Part shown: positions 1 to 6,575 of the stretch, in pieces | Layout of the letters: the number at the start of each line of letters is the position of its first letter | Numbering within the stretch: the first letter of the stretch is position 1 | Source of the DNA: Nodularia sp. NIES-3585 | Lineage (GTDB): Bacteria > Cyanobacteriota > Cyanobacteriia > Cyanobacteriales > Nostocaceae | Length of the DNA: 64,000 nt | Assembly (NCBI RefSeq): GCF_002218065.1 | Contig: NZ_BDUB01000001.1 | Span: forward strand, 3,319,270-3,383,269 | Reading direction: 5' to 3' | Program-made: the position numbers and the translations under genes | Notes under the pieces: model-generated | What the model was told of the DNA's origin: nothing | The model's input: only the letters and a program-made list of their open reading frames with translations | Databases searched by the model: none

Positions 1-216
1 GTTTGGGACGTGACAGTTTTAATGTGGTTACGAGAAGACAGCAACTTAGCACTAATTCTGTTAGAAGATTTGGGCTTACAGTTGCCGATGTTCTTTAAAC
101 GTTCTGTAGGATTAGGAGAACAGGTATTAGTCAAAGTTAGTCACGCTGACCCGCAAAAAGATATGATTCAGTTTCAGGAAATCATTTATCAAGAAAGCCA
201 TCAAGCAACAAATTAG
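1..216 (+). CDS. Ribonuclease II/R (VacB)-family protein, C-terminal end only
   Basis: The reading frame is open from the first base, so this is the last 71 codons of a gene that begins outside the window. The tail contains VSHADPQKDMIQFQE, which matches the C-terminal, S1-like end of RNB-domain exoribonucleases found in cyanobacteria. Such enzymes degrade RNA 3' to 5' in the cytoplasm. The catalytic RNB domain is not in the window, so activity cannot be judged. The gene ends about 130 bp before a toxin-antitoxin pair on the same strand. The family assignment rests on the tail alone. Confidence 0.6.
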   Translation, partial: VWDVTVLMWLREDSNLALILLEDLGLQLPMFFKRSVGLGEQVLVKVSHADPQKDMIQFQEIIYQESHQATN

Positions 217-348
217 CTGTTGGGAATAATGGGGAGATTGATACTTCGTTAATAACTAAAGCATCAGAGTTAGTTTTACAGATAACAGGCTAATAAGGCT
301 GGTTATTTGTAACATAATCTAAAATTCTTTAGCATGAGGAATTGTCAG

Positions 349-573
349 ATGAACGCTCATAAAATCGAAGTTATTTTAACTGAAGATGGAACTTTGACAT
401 TGCAAGGTTTACCCTTTCATGCTGGCGAAGCTGTGGAAGTGATAATTTTGTCAGCTAAAATGCTACAAAATCAAGCAGATAAAAATCTTTATCCTTTGCA
501 TGACACACAGCCATATCAGTATGATGACCCCACAGAACCTGTTGCTTTAGAAGATTGGGAAGTTTTGCAATGA
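349..573 (+). CDS. VapB-type antitoxin of a PIN-toxin pair
   Basis: This 74-residue protein opens with a short beta-rich segment (HKIEVILTEDGTLTLQGLPF) like the swapped-hairpin DNA-binding part of VapB-type antitoxins. It ends in an acidic tail, DDPTEPVALEDWEVLQ, of the kind that inserts into the toxin groove. The next gene begins inside its stop codon (ATGA, 570-573), the usual coupling of antitoxin and PIN toxin. An upstream in-frame ATG at 334 would add five residues; 349 gives the family-like start. The family call comes from general appearance and context; no exact family was recognised. Confidence 0.7.
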   Translation: MNAHKIEVILTEDGTLTLQGLPFHAGEAVEVIILSAKMLQNQADKNLYPLHDTQPYQYDDPTEPVALEDWEVLQ

Positions 574-959
574 TTGTACTTGACACTCACATCTGGGTTT
601 GGTGGGTACAAAACGATTTACGACTGACCGCAAAACATAGACAATGGTTACAAGATTATGAGAAATCCGGACTAGGAATCAGCATTCTTTCTTGTTGGGA
701 AGTAGCAAAATTAGTTGAAAAAAATAGACTAATTCTGCCCTTATCTATTAATGAATGGTTAGAAGTTGCTTTGGCTTATCCTGGAGTACAGCTATTAGAT
801 TTGACTCTACCAATAGTTGTTGATTCCACTCAATTAAAAGGTTTTCATAGTGACCCATTTGACCAACTTATCGTAGCAACAGCCAGGTTTTATGATTGTC
901 ATTTATTAACTGTTGATGCAAAGATTCTTAATTATCCTGATGTCAAGACACTCAAATAA
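570..959 (+). CDS. PIN-domain toxin ribonuclease (VapC-type)
   Basis: This 129-residue PIN-domain protein has the acidic residues of the family: Asp5 in MIVLDTHIWVWW, Glu in SCWEVAKL, and the DPFDQLIVATA block, followed by LLTVDAKI near the end. VapC-type toxins cleave RNA, typically tRNA or rRNA, with a metal ion, and are held inactive by the partner antitoxin. Translation is coupled to the antitoxin by a 4-bp overlap. Length and motifs are complete, so this pair is probably functional. The target RNA cannot be inferred. The gene is followed by a bidirectional-looking hairpin and a convergent radical SAM gene. Confidence 0.85.
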   Translation: MIVLDTHIWVWWVQNDLRLTAKHRQWLQDYEKSGLGISILSCWEVAKLVEKNRLILPLSINEWLEVALAYPGVQLLDLTLPIVVDSTQLKGFHSDPFDQLIVATARFYDCHLLTVDAKILNYPDVKTLK

Positions 960-1071
960 GTAATAATTGCGCTTTTAAAGTGTCAACAATCAAAATAATT
1001 ATTCCTCACCTCACCGTTAAGGCAAAATATAGGCTCTAATGATATTGACAAGCTTCTGGACAACAAAAAAT

Positions 1072-1099
1072 GTAGAGACGTTGCATACAACGTCTCTAC
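1072..1099. terminator. Perfect hairpin (GTAGAGACGTTG repeat) between convergent genes
   Basis: GTAGAGACGTTG (1072-1083) and CAACGTCTCTAC (1088-1099) form a perfect 12-bp stem with a CATA loop. It lies between the convergent PIN toxin and radical SAM genes and could end transcription both ways. The same motif family recurs at 7838-7857, so it is also a dispersed repeat typical of Nostocales genomes. Termination is inferred from position and structure. Confidence 0.55.
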
Positions 1100-1108
1100 A
1101 AAGATTAA

Positions 1109-2710
1109 CTAACTAGCGATCGCCTCAGTTTTTTCTTCAACTTTTTTAGCTGGTACGGGTACATAAGGTTCTTCTTTCCCTTGTGCCAAATACGCAACTA
1201 CCTGACTTTCAATTTGCTCGCGGACAATTTGGCGATACTCTAGAAAATGCTCGTTGTGAGCGCAGACAGAGATATAATGCTCTATAACTCCTGGGTTACG
1301 CTTGAGAATGCTAAACAAGTGATGCCAGAATTTCCAACGAGTTTCTCGTACAATACCTTGTCGCCAAATTACAATCAGTAACGCCTTCACAACTATCCAT
1401 TCCGGCATTTTGGAAGGTGCTTTCCATTTTGGCAAACCCATCATTAAGAAACAGCGATAAGTACGATCCAAATAGTTGACTGGATCATATAAAGTGCAGA
1501 ACGCTTCAATATATTCTCTGCCAATATCTTCTAAAGGACGGGTAGGAAGGAAATTCATCAACGTGGTTTGGTTGATGTTACCATCTTGATTTTCCCGCAG
1601 TCTGCCTTCTCTTTTCAGACGATGCCACAATGCTGTATTGGGTAAAGCTTGCAACATCGCGAAGGTAGTAGAGGGAATTCCCGCTTCTTCTGCAAATTTG
1701 ACAATGCGATCGCCTGCGCCTGCTTTTTCGCCATCAAACCCGATAATAAACCCAGCCATTGGCCGCAATCCAGCCTTAATAATGGTTTGCACTGCGTCGG
1801 CTAGAGAACTGCGAGTATTTTGAAACTTCTTCGTTAATTGCAGACTATCTTCATCTGGTGTTTCAATACCCAAGAACACCGCAGAGAAGCCAGACTCAAC
1901 CATCAATTCCAGCATTTCTGGATCTTGTGCTAAATCTACGGAAGCTTCGGTATCAAAGCGGAAAGGATACTGATGTTCTTCCATCCAGACTTTCAACTCT
2001 TTCAGCAACAATTTCACATTGCGCTTGTTACCGATAAAGTTGTCATCCACCATAAACACACCCCGCCGCCAACCCAACTCATACAGACAATCCAACTCTG
2101 CTAATAGTTGTGCAGGGGTTTTGGTGCGTGGCTTGCGTCCGTAGAGAACAATAATGTCACAAAATTCGCACTGGAAAGGACAACCGCGCGAAAACTGTAC
2201 CGACATCATGTCATAAGCATTCAATTCTAATAAATCAAAGCGGGGAATTGGCGTACTTGTGACATCTGGTTTCTCTGTGGCGCGGAAAACACCAGATGTT
2301 TCACCCCGTTGCAACGCCTCAATAAACATGGGTAGGGTGAGTTCCCCTTCATCCAGAATCAGGAAGTCTGCACCGACATTTTCCACTTCATGAGGAACAG
2401 AAGTAGGATAAGGACCACCCACAGCAACTAACTTACCACGTCGTTTTGCTTCTTGAATTTGCCCTAATAAATCTTCCTTCTGGACAATCATCGCAGAAAG
2501 AATTACCACATCTGCCCAAGCCCATTCTTCTTCTGTCGCTGAACGAATGTTGCGGTCAACCAGCTTAAACTCCCATTCTTGGGGCAGAATTGCTGCTACT
2601 GTCACTAAACCCAAGGGTGGTAACAGAACTTTGCGATCAACTAACTCTAGAATTTTTTCATAAGACCAAAAGGTTTTGGGAAATATTGGATATACCAGTA
2701 AGATTCGCAT
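1109..2710 (-). CDS. B12-binding radical SAM protein (DUF4070-type)
   Basis: The 533-residue protein has an N-terminal cobalamin-binding-like domain (about residues 1-140, with VAVGGPYPT and LDEGELT). Next comes a radical SAM core with the iron-sulfur motif CPFQCEFC (Cys177, Cys181, Cys184), then a long C-terminal region of the DUF4070 type. Such enzymes cleave S-adenosylmethionine to a radical and often use cobalamin to methylate unactivated carbon. The substrate is unknown. I considered HpnP (hopanoid C-2 methylase), a relative, but the N-terminus does not match what I remember of it. The gene is monocistronic, lies between toxin-antitoxin genes and is read against them. The ATG at 2710 is the natural start. 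Confidence 0.8.
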   Translation of the reverse strand: MRILLVYPIFPKTFWSYEKILELVDRKVLLPPLGLVTVAAILPQEWEFKLVDRNIRSATEEEWAWADVVILSAMIVQKEDLLGQIQEAKRRGKLVAVGGPYPTSVPHEVENVGADFLILDEGELTLPMFIEALQRGETSGVFRATEKPDVTSTPIPRFDLLELNAYDMMSVQFSRGCPFQCEFCDIIVLYGRKPRTKTPAQLLAELDCLYELGWRRGVFMVDDNFIGNKRNVKLLLKELKVWMEEHQYPFRFDTEASVDLAQDPEMLELMVESGFSAVFLGIETPDEDSLQLTKKFQNTRSSLADAVQTIIKAGLRPMAGFIIGFDGEKAGAGDRIVKFAEEAGIPSTTFAMLQALPNTALWHRLKREGRLRENQDGNINQTTLMNFLPTRPLEDIGREYIEAFCTLYDPVNYLDRTYRCFLMMGLPKWKAPSKMPEWIVVKALLIVIWRQGIVRETRWKFWHHLFSILKRNPGVIEHYISVCAHNEHFLEYRQIVREQIESQVVAYLAQGKEEPYVPVPAKKVEEKTEAIAS

Positions 2711-2901
2711 ATAGTATTAATCCTCACACTGTGATTGTTATCCCAACTTTAACGAAAATTAAGACTTATTGACTTTTTCTTAAATTTGCTTCAGTTTACC
2801 GTGATTTTTTTGACTTGGCAATTATACTACAGTGACCTGATAGCCAAGTTTTCTGTTCCAATTAAGAATTTAATTATTGCAGAGGTTGTTTGGAATTGTA
2901 G

Positions 2902-3056
2902 GCGATCGCATTCAGCATGACCTCGTAACCACTCACTCCTAGCACATTATTTGACATTTTCGTTTAGAAAAATTAAATAGTTACTATAAGTAATAGCATT
3001 ATTTGGTTACAAAGAGCGTTATGGAACGCGAAGCTTTAACAATCCGTTTTCTTTCT
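2902..3056 (+). repeat. Copy A of a segment duplicated at 5775-5924
   Basis: Starting at GCGATCGCATTCAGCATGA, this copy follows the 5775-5924 segment almost base for base through ATTATTTGACATTTTCG, AAAAATTAAATAGTTAC and ATGGAACGCGAAGCTTTAAC. It then diverges abruptly after the twelfth codon of the antitoxin reading frame. It appears to be a partial copy of the functional RHH antitoxin locus with its promoter region. Confidence 0.8.
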
Positions 3057-3086
3057 GAATCTAACTGTAACCAAAATTCAGACTAA
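3021..3086 (+). pseudogene. RHH antitoxin stub (truncated copy of the gene at 5889)
   Basis: The frame reads MEREALTIRFLSESNCNQNSD and then stops. The first ten residues are identical to the intact antitoxin at 5889-6143, and the rest is unrelated sequence. The 5' non-coding part is also conserved between the copies, so promoter and start codon may still work. Only the N-terminal strand of the ribbon-helix-helix fold would be made. Confidence 0.75.
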
Positions 3087-3160
3087 TTGACTTTTTTCTC
3101 AATTTGCGTGTTGTATGTAAAAATAGAAAAAGAATTTTATAGTTCAGGAGTCCCACAGTG

Positions 3161-3391
3161 ATGGCTCAATTAGATCGCATTACTGTTAATCCTAACGTTT
3201 GCCTTGGACAACCAACAATTCGGGGAATGCGTATCACTGTGGGCTTTATTCTGAAATTGCTGGCCAGCAACCTTTCGGTTCAGGAAGTTTTAGCAGCTTA
3301 TCCCGAATTAGAGGATGAAGATATCCGACAGGTGCTTAACTACGCTGCTTGGACTGTTTCAGATAAAATTGTCGGTATTCCTTCGGCATGA
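3161..3391 (+). CDS. DUF433 antitoxin
   Basis: The 76-residue protein matches the DUF433 family: ITVNPNVCLGQPTIRGMRI is the family's characteristic opening, followed by a helix-turn-helix-like part (SVQEVLAAYPELEDEDIRQVL). DUF433 proteins are antitoxins paired with PIN-like DUF5615 toxins, and such a toxin frame starts in the stop codon here (ATGA, 3388-3391). The ATG at 3161 is preferred to the GTG at 3158 because CAGGAG at 3145-3150 is well placed. The partner toxin is interrupted, so this antitoxin is probably an orphan. Confidence 0.85.
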   Translation: MAQLDRITVNPNVCLGQPTIRGMRITVGFILKLLASNLSVQEVLAAYPELEDEDIRQVLNYAAWTVSDKIVGIPSA

Positions 3392-3762
3392 ATAACCTTC
3401 GCTTTCTTGCTGATGTGCATATTTCCCCTCTAACAGTTGCAGCTTTAAAATTGAAGGGCTATGACATTTTACGTTGTACAGATTTGCTCCCTAACACTGC
3501 CGCTGATGTCGATATTTTAGAACTTGCAAGAGTTGAAAGTCGAATTATTATCACCCAAGACTGAGATTTTTCGATGTTGATAGCTGTTGGTAAGTATAAC
3601 CAACCAAGTTTGGTTACATTGCGGTTATCTTCTGCAAAACCTGATGTGATCACACAAAGATTGTTGGAAGTTTTACCTCAGTTAGCGGAAGAACTTACTC
3701 AAGGTTCAGCCCTGACAATTGATGATAATTCTGTACGTATTCGTAAGCTACCAATTCGTTGA
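3388..3762 (+). pseudogene. DUF5615 PIN-like toxin with an in-frame TGA
   Basis: Translation from the ATG at 3388 gives MNNLRFLADVHISPLTVAAL and on to RIIITQD, then a TGA at 3562-3564. It continues in the same frame as DFSMLIAVGKYNQPSLVTLR to the stop at 3760-3762. Both halves fit the PIN-like fold of DUF5615 toxins, whose usual text at the break is TxDxDF. A single base change in one codon therefore splits a normal gene of about 124 codons. The product as read is only 58 residues and lacks the second half of the fold. A sequencing error would look the same. Confidence 0.85.
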
Positions 3763-3937
3763 CAATTTGAATATAATGCCTGTAATTCGGTACAGATTTA
3801 TAGATATATCCCGACTATCCCGACAAATTATGTATAAAATTTGAATATTGATGATATCCAGAAATTTTCTCGGTATTGTCCGGGTATTATGCAAAAATTA
3901 AGAATTTTATAATAGTTTCACTACTTAAATAGGTTGT
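3763..3937. other. AT-rich gap upstream of the 3938 gene
   Basis: The gap between the broken toxin gene and the next frame contains the similar phrases TATCCCGACTATCCCGACAA and TCTCGGTATTGTCCGGGTAT. No promoter or hairpin was clear enough to call. Confidence 0.3.
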
Positions 3938-4486
3938 ATGGATAGTTCAAGTTCAATAATCGAGTTTTGTCAACTTGTGAGAGACCGTTCGACAGAGCAT
4001 CAAGAAGCTGTGAATTTACTTCTAGAAAATGGTATTATTGGTGTTGCAGTTGGTTTACTTAGGCAAGAAATTGATTCTTTTATTAGAGTTTCTCATGTGT
4101 TCAGTACGATTCATGCAATTTCTGAAAAAGCACAGGATCTTATTGCTGATTTCATGTCAGGAAAAAAATGGCCTGTTAATGATGGGGAAATGCTTAGGAA
4201 CGAAGGCGGCTGGGTAAAATTGATTTACCAATTAAGTTGTAACCTGATCCATCTTTCCAACTATCACTCTTACAATCGCAATGATCCTTTTGTGAATTTA
4301 GTAGATAGTAATACGAAAACTGAAATTATCAATTACTTAAATCATAAACATGGGTATCCTGACAATACTATTTCAAAGGAGCAGTTTATTCCGTATATTT
4401 CAAAAATTTTAGCAAAAATTGTGAGTAACACCGATTACCATCTCAAAGAGATTGAAAAGTATGCTAGCCAGCAAGTAAGTAACTAA
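3938..4486 (+). CDS. Hypothetical protein, 182 aa, mostly helical
   Basis: I do not recognise this protein. It is predicted by eye to be soluble and mostly alpha-helical, with no signal peptide or membrane segment. A notable block is LSCNLIHLSNYHSYNRNDPF (about residues 100-119), which could hold conserved His, Asn and Arg residues. Placement between toxin-antitoxin modules suggests an accessory cargo gene. A divergent HEPN-like fold is possible but I see no clear Rx4-6H motif. The start is the ATG at 3938 with a weak AGG eight bases before it. Base composition is AT-rich like neighbouring accessory DNA. Confidence 0.55.
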   Translation: MDSSSSIIEFCQLVRDRSTEHQEAVNLLLENGIIGVAVGLLRQEIDSFIRVSHVFSTIHAISEKAQDLIADFMSGKKWPVNDGEMLRNEGGWVKLIYQLSCNLIHLSNYHSYNRNDPFVNLVDSNTKTEIINYLNHKHGYPDNTISKEQFIPYISKILAKIVSNTDYHLKEIEKYASQQVSN

Positions 4487-4529
4487 TACAGTGCGATCGC
4501 ATCTCTTATAGAATTACATTTGATTAACC

Positions 4530-4604
4530 CACCTTTTTTATTTGTATGGGAGCGATGGTTGTGGCGAAGGAAGCGATCGCGCAAGTGCTGACTTGTAAGT
4601 TCAC
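4530..4604 (+). repeat. Left flanking repeat of the MNT/HEPN module
   Basis: The segment begins CACCTTTTTTATTTGTATGG and ends with GCGATCGCGCAAGTGCTGAC and TTGTAAGTTC. The same beginning and end recur in direct orientation at 5375-5483, on the other side of the MNT/HEPN pair. The right copy has about 34 extra bases in the middle. Confidence 0.65.
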
Positions 4605-4646
4605 CCCGCTACAATGAAAGCAAAAGTTGCAATCGCCCTCATTATC

Positions 4647-4973
4647 ATGAACGTTACCCTAAGCCTCATCCTCACTCGCCTTAAACAAGAACTCACTGAT
4701 ATGTATGGCGATCGCCTGCATCAACTCACCCTCTTTGGCTCCCAAGCCCGTGGTGATGCAGAACCGGGATCAGATTCAGATATAGATGTGCTGGTGGTGC
4801 TGAAGCCTCCCGTTAACCCCGGTGAAGAAATCAAACGCACCGGTAAGGCGATCGCCGACCTGTCTCTGGAGTACGATGTTGTGATTAGCTGTCTCTTCAT
4901 GGACGAAACCCACTACCAAACCCGCAACGGCTCCTTGCTTCGTAATATCCGTAAAGAAGGCGTTCTTCTATGA
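4647..4973 (+). CDS. MNT nucleotidyltransferase antitoxin (MntA-like)
   Basis: The 108-residue protein is a minimal nucleotidyltransferase. LFGSQARGD (residues 29-37) and SDSDIDVLVVL (Asp45 and Asp47) form the GSx10DxD active site. In MNT/HEPN systems this enzyme neutralises its toxin by adding AMP residues to a tyrosine of the HEPN protein. The next gene overlaps by 4 bp (ATGA, 4970-4973). An ATG at 4614 would add eleven residues, but the family normally starts close to the helix that begins here, so 4647 is preferred; neither start has a strong ribosome binding site. Confidence 0.88.
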   Translation: MNVTLSLILTRLKQELTDMYGDRLHQLTLFGSQARGDAEPGSDSDIDVLVVLKPPVNPGEEIKRTGKAIADLSLEYDVVISCLFMDETHYQTRNGSLLRNIRKEGVLL

Positions 4974-5350
4974 CGGAAGAACAACGGGAACTCCTCCTCA
5001 AAGCCCAACAGAGTTTAGAAGCCGCAAAACTCCTACTTACCAACAACTACCCAGACTACGCCACCTCCCGCGCCTACTACGCCATGTTCTACATTGCAGA
5101 AGCGTTTCTCGAAGGTAAGGGACTTGCATTTTCCAAACATTCAGCCGTTATTGCTGCTTTTGGGCGAGAATTTGCCAAACCTCAAAGAGTTCCAACTCAT
5201 TTTCATCGTTTCCTAATTGAAGCGCAGGAACTGCGAACCACTGGCGACTACGGACAATTGAACGCCGTCACAACAGACCAAGCCGCAGAACAGATTGAGC
5301 GCGCGGAGGAATTTTTGTCCCTAGCAATTCAGGAAATCGGTGCAATATAA
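4970..5350 (+). CDS. HEPN-domain toxin (partner of the MNT protein)
   Basis: The 126-residue protein is an all-helical HEPN domain of the larger (PF05168-like) type. It carries SRAYYAMFYIAEAFL (Arg34 onward) and a C-terminal helix EQIERAEEFLSLAIQEI. HEPN toxins are RNases or tRNA-damaging enzymes. The pair is encoded antitoxin first with a 4-bp overlap, as usual. Whether this subtype has RNase activity is uncertain, because the classic Rx4-6H motif is not obvious. The module is bounded by direct repeats, which suggests it moved or was duplicated as a unit. Confidence 0.82.
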   Translation: MTEEQRELLLKAQQSLEAAKLLLTNNYPDYATSRAYYAMFYIAEAFLEGKGLAFSKHSAVIAAFGREFAKPQRVPTHFHRFLIEAQELRTTGDYGQLNAVTTDQAAEQIERAEEFLSLAIQEIGAI

Positions 5351-5374
5351 GATTGGTGGGCTTATTCAAATAGC

Positions 5375-5483
5375 TCACCTTTTTTGTTTGCATGGGAGCG
5401 ATTCGCATGGGCTAAACTAGAAGAATGCGATGGGCAAAGCCCCGCCTCCGGCGATCGCGCCAGCGCTGACTTGTCAGTTCGCC
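5375..5483 (+). repeat. Right flanking repeat of the MNT/HEPN module
   Basis: It starts CACCTTTTTTTGTTTGCATG and ends GCGATCGCGCCAGCGCTGAC plus TTGTCAGTTC, matching the left copy at 4530-4604. The extra central part contains TGGGCAAAGCCCCGCCTCCG, a short palindromic cyanobacterial repeat apparently inserted later. Confidence 0.65.
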
Positions 5484-5511
5484 ATTTATCTTACTTTGGG
5501 GGCTGGGATGT

Positions 5512-5721
5512 ATGACAAACCGTGAGCAATTGCTCCAAGAACTTGAAGAATCTCCTGATGATATTGTAGAAATTTTGCTAGATTTTTTGCATCGTGTTAA
5601 GGCAACACGTCAAGATCATCCCCTGGCAAAGTTTGCAGGAATTTTAAGCGACGCAGAAGCCGCAGAGTTAAAATACTCAATTACCGCAGAGTGTAGGCAG
5701 GTAGATGCAAATGAGTGGTGA
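5512..5721 (+). CDS. VapB-like antitoxin (orphaned)
   Basis: This 69-residue protein has a helical N-terminus (REQLLQELEESPDDIVEILL) and the tail HPLAKFAGILSDAEAAELK. That layout is common in cyanobacterial antitoxins placed before PIN toxins. A toxin frame begins at 5711, overlapping its end by 11 bp, but is cut off after 31 codons, so the antitoxin has no intact partner here. The ATG is preceded by GGGGGCTGGG, a plausible binding site. Confidence 0.65.
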   Translation: MTNREQLLQELEESPDDIVEILLDFLHRVKATRQDHPLAKFAGILSDAEAAELKYSITAECRQVDANEW

Positions 5722-5806
5722 AATTGCGCTGGATACTTCTGTTGCAGTTCGTTTCTTAAATGAAGAAAATGAGAGCGATCGCATTCAGCATGAATTAGCT
5801 CACTGA
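5711..5806 (+). pseudogene. PIN toxin stub (first 31 codons)
   Basis: The frame reads MSGEIALDTSVAVRFLNEEN and then ESDRIQHELAH before a stop. LDTSVAVRFLNEE is the first strand of a PIN domain with its catalytic Asp8. A full toxin would need about 100 further residues, and no continuation in any frame was recognised downstream. It is too short for ordinary gene callers. Its last 32 bp belong to the segment duplicated at 2902, so the truncation pre-dates that duplication. Confidence 0.8.
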
Positions 5807-5924
5807 TAACATATTATTTGACATTTTCGTTCAGAAAAATTAAATAGTTACAATAAGTGATATCATTACTTGGTTGCAAAGAAAAGTTATGGAACGCGAA
5901 GCTTTAACAATCCGTTTTCCTTCT
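5775..5924 (+). repeat. Copy B of the segment duplicated at 2902-3056
   Basis: This is the probable donor copy, because here the antitoxin reading frame continues intact beyond the duplicated part. The copy spans the tail of the toxin stub, the intergenic promoter region and the first twelve codons of the RHH antitoxin. Confidence 0.75.
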
Positions 5925-6143
5925 CAACTGCTTGCCAAAGCCAGAAAACTCAAAGACAGTAGTGAATCATTTAATGATTTAGTGGTTGAAGCTTTAGAAC
6001 ATGAAGTGCGACGTAGAAGGGGATGGGCTGCACATCAGCGAATTATTGCCCGCAGCGAAGCTGTCAAAGTCAAAACCGGCATACAACTAGCGTCTACAGA
6101 CTTAATTCACAGCTTGAGAGAAGGTGAGGGGAGACTTGACTAG
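5889..6143 (+). CDS. Ribbon-helix-helix antitoxin (CopG/VapB-like)
   Basis: The 84-residue protein begins MEREALTIRFPSQLLAKARK, a beta strand followed by two helices typical of ribbon-helix-helix DNA-binding antitoxins. A toxin-binding tail rich in charged residues follows. The protein should dimerise, bind its own promoter and neutralise the PIN toxin encoded next. The ATG at 5889 is preferred to the TTG at 5874 because the truncated copy at 3021 keeps the same ATG and spacing. The antitoxin end and toxin start overlap. Confidence 0.8.
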   Translation: MEREALTIRFPSQLLAKARKLKDSSESFNDLVVEALEHEVRRRRGWAAHQRIIARSEAVKVKTGIQLASTDLIHSLREGEGRLD

Positions 6144-6561
6144 AATTTTGTGTATAGATACTAGCGTTTGGATTCCCTACCTTGTCCCAGAGGTTTATCA
6201 ACTCCAAGCCAGAACCTTAGTAACGGAGGCATTAAGCTTAAATTTAGGCTTAGTATCTCCTGCATTTGCTTGGGCAGAAGTAGGGTCTGTATTACGGAAG
6301 AAAACCCGACTAGGAGTCATTACAACCGAGGAAGCACAAGGGTTTTTTGAAGATTTCTGCGAACTTCCGATTGATTACATAGAAGAAGAAGTAATTAGGA
6401 CAAGAACTTGGGAAATTGCCGAGCAATACGGATTATCAACTCTCTACGATGCAGCTTTTCTTGCTTGTGCTGACATTACATCTGCTGAGTTTTGGACTGC
6501 TGACGCTGCACTGGTTAGACAACTCACACCCAGACCTGCTTACCTCCGGGAAATAGGGTAA
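6136..6561 (+). CDS. PIN-domain toxin ribonuclease (VapC-type)
   Basis: The protein carries the PIN signature: Asp8 in LCIDTSVWIPYLV, Glu in FAWAEVGSVL, Asp in STLYDAAFLACAD and a final EFWTADAALV block. It is full length (141 residues) and should be an RNase controlled by the antitoxin immediately upstream. The start is uncertain: the TTG at 6136 gives MTRILCIDTS and an 8-bp overlap, while the GTG at 6124 gives a 20-bp overlap and four more residues. Together with 5889-6143 it forms the last intact pair of the island. Confidence 0.82.
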   Translation: MTRILCIDTSVWIPYLVPEVYQLQARTLVTEALSLNLGLVSPAFAWAEVGSVLRKKTRLGVITTEEAQGFFEDFCELPIDYIEEEVIRTRTWEIAEQYGLSTLYDAAFLACADITSAEFWTADAALVRQLTPRPAYLREIG

Positions 6562-6575
6562 ATGAACGTCGTGAT

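Larger units (their letters stand above)
2711..3160. other. Intergenic region carrying a duplicated toxin-antitoxin fragment
   Basis: This non-coding stretch holds a copy (2902-3056) of the segment found at 5775-5924 and the stub antitoxin described separately. The copy is bordered by two related tracts, TTGACTTTTTCTTAAATTTG (about 2769) and TTGACTTTTTTCTCAATTTG (about 3085). These look like a short direct repeat around the insertion. Nothing else recognisable was seen. Confidence 0.5.

Noticed and set aside
1109-2710. Assignment as hpnP (hopanoid C-2 methylase)
   Set aside because: The domain order is shared but the N-terminal text differs from what I recall of HpnP, and the wider family has many members of unknown substrate.
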